Source of the DNA: Defluviitaleaceae bacterium
Lineage (GTDB): Bacteria; Bacillota_A; Clostridia; Lachnospirales; WQUN01
Direction: 5' to 3'
Assembly: GCA_009779525.1 (NCBI GenBank)
Contig: WREB01000029.1
Location: 1-8,807 of the forward strand
Length of the DNA: 8,807 bases
Below the pieces are notes generated by a model. The model was not told the DNA's origin and did no database searches. It was given only the letters and a program-made list of their open reading frames with translations. The translations under genes were made by a program, and so were the position numbers. Shown piece by piece: positions 6,119 to 8,807 of this stretch. Position 1 is the stretch's first letter; each line of letters opens with the position of its first letter.

Positions 6119-7048
6119 ATGAAGCCGCCTGGGAAGAAAATAAAAAAGGCGAAGGAGCCGAAGAGGGGATACCGTTTTTACAAAATAGGCTTCTTCGCGC
6201 TAACCGCCTTGATTTGCGCGCTGGTCTACCTTAACTACGACTACTGGGCGTTCAAGCTATTGATCGCGGACAATTACATTTTCGCGGAGACGCTTGAGGC
6301 GCTGTACAAGGAAGCGCTTGGCGAACACAACTTCAAGGGGCTCCACCGCGATTTCGACAGGTTCGTTATCGCCGCCGCGACGGAAAAGATCAGGGCGGCC
6401 AACCGCGACTACTACACGTATCTCTATACGCCGGAGCAGTACGTCCGCTCGGTCGAGGGGGAGCGGGCCGACGCCAAGCTCGCGAGAGTCGAGGCGCTTA
6501 GCCAGGACACCGTCTATATGTATTTGCCGAACATATCCAAGGGCACGCGCGAATTCGTCTACGGATGGCGCGAATTCATGCTCCCGTACAAAAACCTGGT
6601 TTTGGACCTGCGCGGCAACTACGGGGGGCTGCTCGCGGATTTCTACCGCGTCGCCGACTTGTTCGTCGAAAAAAACGGCACGCTCGGCTACGAGAGGATG
6701 CGCGCGCCGTTTCTTTCGCACGCGGTCAAGTCGAGGGGAGGCACTTACTTCCATTTCGAAAAAATCGTCGTGCTGCAGGACAAAAACACCGCGAGCGCGG
6801 CCGAGGGCTTGATAAACGCGCTGAGGGCGAACGTCGGCGGCGTCGCGCTAATAGGCGAGAGGACTTTCGGGAAAGGCATCGGGCAGGTGACGATACCGCT
6901 GACTATGGGCTACGCGGTCAAGGCGACGGTGCTTTTGGTCGAGGCGCCCGACGGAAGCTCCGTCCACGGCGCGGGTATCGAGCCGGACGTCCACGTTTCG
7001 GCCGAAGACGACATGGTCGGCGCCGCGCTTTCATTTTTGGGCGAATAA
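6119..7048 (+). CDS. Membrane-anchored S41-family (C-terminal processing) serine peptidase lacking a PDZ domain
   Basis: This 309-residue protein has a Lys/Arg-rich start (residues 1-19) followed by one hydrophobic segment (about 21-40), so it is an N-in anchored protein with an extracytoplasmic enzyme. The S41 core is clear: VLDLRGNYGG (161-170), the nucleophile region NTASAAEG with S226, GERTFGKG with the general-base K252, and GAGIEPDV (285-291). Tail-specific proteases use this Ser-Lys dyad. In ordinary CtpA/CtpB proteins a PDZ domain of about 80-90 residues lies between the YLTPEEY-like element and the first core strand. Here YLYTPEQY (101-108) is followed by only about 22 residues before VYMYLPNIS (132-140), so the PDZ is missing. 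A weak GGGAAG site lies 10 bases before the ATG. htrA follows after 71 bases. Confidence 0.85.
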   Translation: MKPPGKKIKKAKEPKRGYRFYKIGFFALTALICALVYLNYDYWAFKLLIADNYIFAETLEALYKEALGEHNFKGLHRDFDRFVIAAATEKIRAANRDYYTYLYTPEQYVRSVEGERADAKLARVEALSQDTVYMYLPNISKGTREFVYGWREFMLPYKNLVLDLRGNYGGLLADFYRVADLFVEKNGTLGYERMRAPFLSHAVKSRGGTYFHFEKIVVLQDKNTASAAEGLINALRANVGGVALIGERTFGKGIGQVTIPLTMGYAVKATVLLVEAPDGSSVHGAGIEPDVHVSAEDDMVGAALSFLGE

Positions 7049-7088
7049 TTTACATTTTATTCACATGGTATTCATCATCGCAGATTAT
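7049..7088 (+). promoter_or_regulatory. htrA promoter with 11-bp-phased TTNACA-like direct repeats
   Basis: TTTACA (7049-7054), TTCACA (7060-7065) and TTCATC (7071-7076) start exactly 11 bases apart. The first two fit the TTHAYA-N5-TTHAYA pattern known for PhoP-type boxes in Bacillus, and the third departs only at its last base. TTCACA is also a good -35, with GATTAT (7083-7088) 17 bases downstream as -10. An OmpR-family regulator bound here would overlap the -35. The first repeat abuts the stop codon of the S41 gene. Confidence 0.5.
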
Positions 7089-7119
7089 CATTTCGCCAAA
7101 ACAAGACGCGGAGGCAAAC

Positions 7120-8568
7120 ATGGACGAAAACGATAGAAAGGATTTCGACCCGTACGGATACGCCGAAATCGAAAGCGTGCAGAGCGAGATCGAAACGGAT
7201 CCCTTGCGGACGCAAGCCGCCGACGACGCGGCCGGTGAATTATGCGATGTCGCGGACGGCGAATTGTCTTCAGACGAAACGGGCGGACGCGAAGAATTTT
7301 CGAAGCGCGACAAATATCTGGACGACGAGGCGGCTGCGCCCGCGGCCTTCTTCAACGAAACGATCAAGCAGCCCCCCGAAGCAAAAATCAAAAATCCGTG
7401 GAGGCGCAGGGCCGCGGCGCTGCTTGTGGCCTGCACGCTCGGCGCCGGCTGCGCTGGGCTTGGGATCGGCGCCGCGATACCGCTTGTCAGGCATTATGTT
7501 TTAGGCGAGCCGATCGAGCAGATCGAAATCGGAAGCGCGAAAAACAGCCAGGACGATTTTATAAGCACGCGCTCGGTCTTAGGCTTCGAATCCGACGGCG
7601 CGCCACGCGACGGCACGTTTTCGGACGTTTATAAGATTGTCGAGCCGTCGGTCGTGAGCGTTTCGTCCGTAATCGATTCGGCCGACATTTTCGGAAGGCA
7701 GCAGCAGCAGCAGGGCGAGGCGACCGGTATCATCTTCGCCGAGGACGCCGAAAAAATCTACATCGCGACCAACGCGCACGTTGTGCTTGACGCGGTTAGC
7801 GTGAACGTTTCCGTCTCCGGCAAGGGTCCGGTCGGCGCGATGCCGGTCGGAAGCGACGCGGCGGCGGACCTTTCCGTCATATCCGTTAATAAAAAGGATT
7901 TGCGCGACGCCGGGATAGATTCCGTCGCGATCGCAGTGTTCGGCGATTCCGACAAAATGGAAGTCGGCGATTTCGTCATGACGATCGGAAACGCGCTCGG
8001 CGAAGGCAACGCCGCGACGCAGGGCATTATCAGCGCAAAAGAAAAAACCATAATACTCGACAGCGGCAGGCAGCTCACCGTGACGCAGACGGACGCGGTC
8101 ATCAACCTCGGCAACAGCGGCGGGCCGCTCGTAAACCTAAACGGCGAGGTCATAGGAATAAACACGGCGAAACTCTCGAGCAGCTACTACGCGATCGAGG
8201 GCGTCAGCTACAGCATCTCGTCAAACGTCGCAAAGCCGATCCTCGAGGGGCTTATGGACGTCAAGGCGAGGCCGTTTTTAGGCATCAGGGGTAACACCGT
8301 CACAGAGGAAATCGCCGATCAGTACGGGATACCGATGATCGGCGTTTACGTCGGAATGGTGATAGCGGGCTCGAGCGCTGACCGGGCCGGGCTAGTCGCC
8401 ACGGACATCATAACCAGCTTCAACGGCGCGGCCATATTCACCTTCGAACAGCTTCAGGACGAAATCAAGCGCTGCGAAGTCGGCGAATCGGTCGAGATAA
8501 AGATACTGCGCGAAGGGACCGAGCCGATGACGCTAAAGGTAAGGCTCGGCGAAAACACCAACTTCTAA
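7120..8568 (+). CDS. htrA: HtrA/DegP-family membrane-anchored serine protease with PDZ domain
   Basis: This 482-residue protein starts at ATG 7120, with GGAGG (7110-7114) 5 bases before it. The frame is open further upstream, but that part only overlaps the S41 gene in another frame. Residues 1-88 are a strongly acidic cytoplasmic tail. A basic patch KIKNPWRRR (89-97) precedes a transmembrane segment (about 98-123). The trypsin-like domain has H220 in TNAHVV, D250 in ADLSVI and S333 in GNSGGPL, the complete triad. A single PDZ domain spans about 385-478 and contains ARPFLGIRG and SADRAGL. The layout matches Bacillota HtrA-type proteases, which degrade or refold damaged exported proteins. A run of five Gln (194-198) lies before the triad His, roughly where regulatory loop LA falls in HtrA proteins. 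A double-hairpin terminator follows. Confidence 0.95.
   Translation: MDENDRKDFDPYGYAEIESVQSEIETDPLRTQAADDAAGELCDVADGELSSDETGGREEFSKRDKYLDDEAAAPAAFFNETIKQPPEAKIKNPWRRRAAALLVACTLGAGCAGLGIGAAIPLVRHYVLGEPIEQIEIGSAKNSQDDFISTRSVLGFESDGAPRDGTFSDVYKIVEPSVVSVSSVIDSADIFGRQQQQQGEATGIIFAEDAEKIYIATNAHVVLDAVSVNVSVSGKGPVGAMPVGSDAAADLSVISVNKKDLRDAGIDSVAIAVFGDSDKMEVGDFVMTIGNALGEGNAATQGIISAKEKTIILDSGRQLTVTQTDAVINLGNSGGPLVNLNGEVIGINTAKLSSSYYAIEGVSYSISSNVAKPILEGLMDVKARPFLGIRGNTVTEEIADQYGIPMIGVYVGMVIAGSSADRAGLVATDIITSFNGAAIFTFEQLQDEIKRCEVGESVEIKILREGTEPMTLKVRLGENTNF
7699..7713 (+). repeat. (CAG)5 microsatellite encoding Gln5 in HtrA
   Basis: Five perfect CAG triplets encode five Gln residues (194-198) in the region between the first protease strands and the His motif. 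Slippage here would change the loop length in whole codons and keep the frame. Confidence 0.85.
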
Positions 8569-8591
8569 AGGTTTCATCCTCCTCCTCCAAA

Positions 8592-8641
8592 CGCGCGGCT
8601 TCCGCCGCGCGGCCGGGCGCATACCGCGCCCGGTTTTTTTT
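8592..8641 (+). terminator. Rho-independent terminator of htrA with two tandem hairpins
   Basis: Hairpin 1 pairs CGCGCGGC (8592-8599) with GCCGCGCG (8604-8611) around a TTCC loop. Hairpin 2 pairs CCGGGCGC (8613-8620) with GCGCCCGG (8626-8633) around ATACC. A run of eight T follows (8634-8641). Hairpin 2 plus the T tract is a classical intrinsic terminator. Hairpin 1, one base upstream, may protect the 3' end or help pausing. A (TCC)4-containing pyrimidine stretch (about 8575-8588) precedes it. Confidence 0.92.
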
Positions 8642-8718
8642 GTAACATGGCGCTTTTTAGCGGCCGCAATAATAATTATTAAGGCTGGAACGCCTGAAAC
8701 CGTTTTTTGGGGTCGAAA
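8642..8718. other. Gene-free spacer with small inverted repeats
   Basis: No reading frame of note is present. Visible structure: GGCGCT-TTTT-AGCG(G)CC near 8649-8664, a 12-base perfect palindrome TAATAATTATTA (8670-8681), and a short AGGC/GCCT stem (8682-8695). None is strong enough to call an RNA gene. Confidence 0.4.
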
Positions 8719-8747
8719 TTGACGCTTTTTCGCGTCAAAAATATACC
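8719..8747 (+). promoter_or_regulatory. Promoter-like TTGACG-17-TATACC overlapping the hairpins
   Basis: TTGACG (8719-8724) and TATACC (8742-8747) are separated by exactly 17 bases and match sigma-A consensus at 5 of 6 and 4 of 6 positions. They fall inside the inverted repeats, so either reading may be a by-product of the other. Any transcript would run at once through the T19 tract towards the window end. Confidence 0.25.
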
Positions 8748-8784
8748 CTTTTGGGTGTATTTTTATTTTTTTTTTTTTTTTTTT
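8719..8784. terminator. Two adjacent hairpins with T19 tract, probable (bidirectional) terminator
   Basis: TTGACGC (8719-8725) pairs with GCGTCAA (8732-8738). Directly after it, AAATATACCC (8739-8748) pairs with GGGTGTATTT (8753-8762) around a TTTT loop, with one T-G wobble. The second stem can extend by A-T pairs at the expense of the first. TTTTA and then 19 T residues (8766-8784) follow. The A run before the second stem gives a short T run on the minus strand, so it could end transcription from both sides. No gene that it would serve is visible on the left except htrA, which already has its own terminator. Confidence 0.6.
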
Positions 8785-8807
8785 AATCGCCTCGCGTCCC
8801 CCAATAA

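Noticed and set aside
6565..7119. 185-codon extension upstream of htrA in the same frame
   Set aside because: It overlaps the S41 gene in another frame, is Arg-rich shadow sequence, and lacks a start signal. The true htrA start at 7120 has GGAGG 5 bases upstream.
8570..8588. Minus-strand GGAGGAGGAGG followed at once by ATG, resembling a start site
   Set aside because: There is no spacing between the purine run and ATG, and the frame closes after about 14 codons inside the end of htrA.
7110..8588. Possible pairing of the htrA ribosome binding site GGAGG with the 3' CCTCC repeats
   Set aside because: Only five to six bases pair and the motif is too common to argue for 5'-3' UTR regulation.
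1..8807. CRISPR array, tRNA, rRNA, insertion sequence, phage or toxin-antitoxin genes
   Set aside because: No spaced repeat series, cloverleaf-like pattern, transposase or integrase motif, or terminal inverted repeats were seen by eye.

Overview
The window looks like a piece of a GC-rich Bacillota (Firmicutes) chromosome, probably from an uncultured clostridial lineage. The main reason is the leftward block mreB/mbl – flhO – flhP – rod-binding flgJ (5514 down to 2500). This matches the mbl-flhO-flhP arrangement known from Bacillus subtilis and from many Clostridia. The membrane-anchored HtrA with a cytoplasmic tail, the strong GGAGG ribosome binding sites and the GTG/TTG starts fit the same group. 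The species cannot be named from the sequence.

Layout. (1) 1-507, minus strand: the N-terminal 169 codons of a protein resembling the YetA / exo-rhamnogalacturonan lyase (PL26-type) family, cut by the window edge. (2) 508-695: a divergent control region. (3) 696-2498, plus strand: a 600-residue PHP/DUF3604-type metal-dependent hydrolase with its predicted metal ligands intact. Genes 1 and 3 look like a small accessory polysaccharide or pectin-oligosaccharide locus next to core genes. (4) 2500-5514, minus strand: the cell-shape and flagellar-rod operon, with intergenic gaps of 1, 40 and 13 nt and a TATAAT promoter in front of mreB. (5) 5598-6053, minus strand: smpB, the trans-translation factor, starting at TTG three bases after an in-frame stop codon. 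(6) 6119-7048, plus strand: a membrane-anchored S41 (C-terminal processing) peptidase that lacks the usual PDZ domain. (7) 7120-8568, plus strand: a membrane-anchored HtrA/DegP serine protease with a C-terminal PDZ domain, preceded by 11-bp-phased TTNACA-like repeats and followed by a double-hairpin terminator. (8) 8642-8807: no gene. It holds short inverted repeats, two adjacent hairpins and a T19 tract.

How it fits together. MreB directs lateral wall synthesis. FlhO, FlhP and the FlgJ-like protein build the flagellar rod that crosses the same envelope. The two exported proteases act at the envelope, and the direct repeats upstream of htrA suggest control by an OmpR/PhoP/WalR-type response regulator. 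SmpB is a housekeeping ribosome-rescue factor. I see no CRISPR array, tRNA, rRNA, insertion sequence or defence system. The most unusual points are the PDZ-less S41 protease, the phased repeats before htrA, the stop-codon-interrupted start of smpB, and the uncharacterised PHP hydrolase divergent from the YetA-like gene. None of these is proof of a new system.
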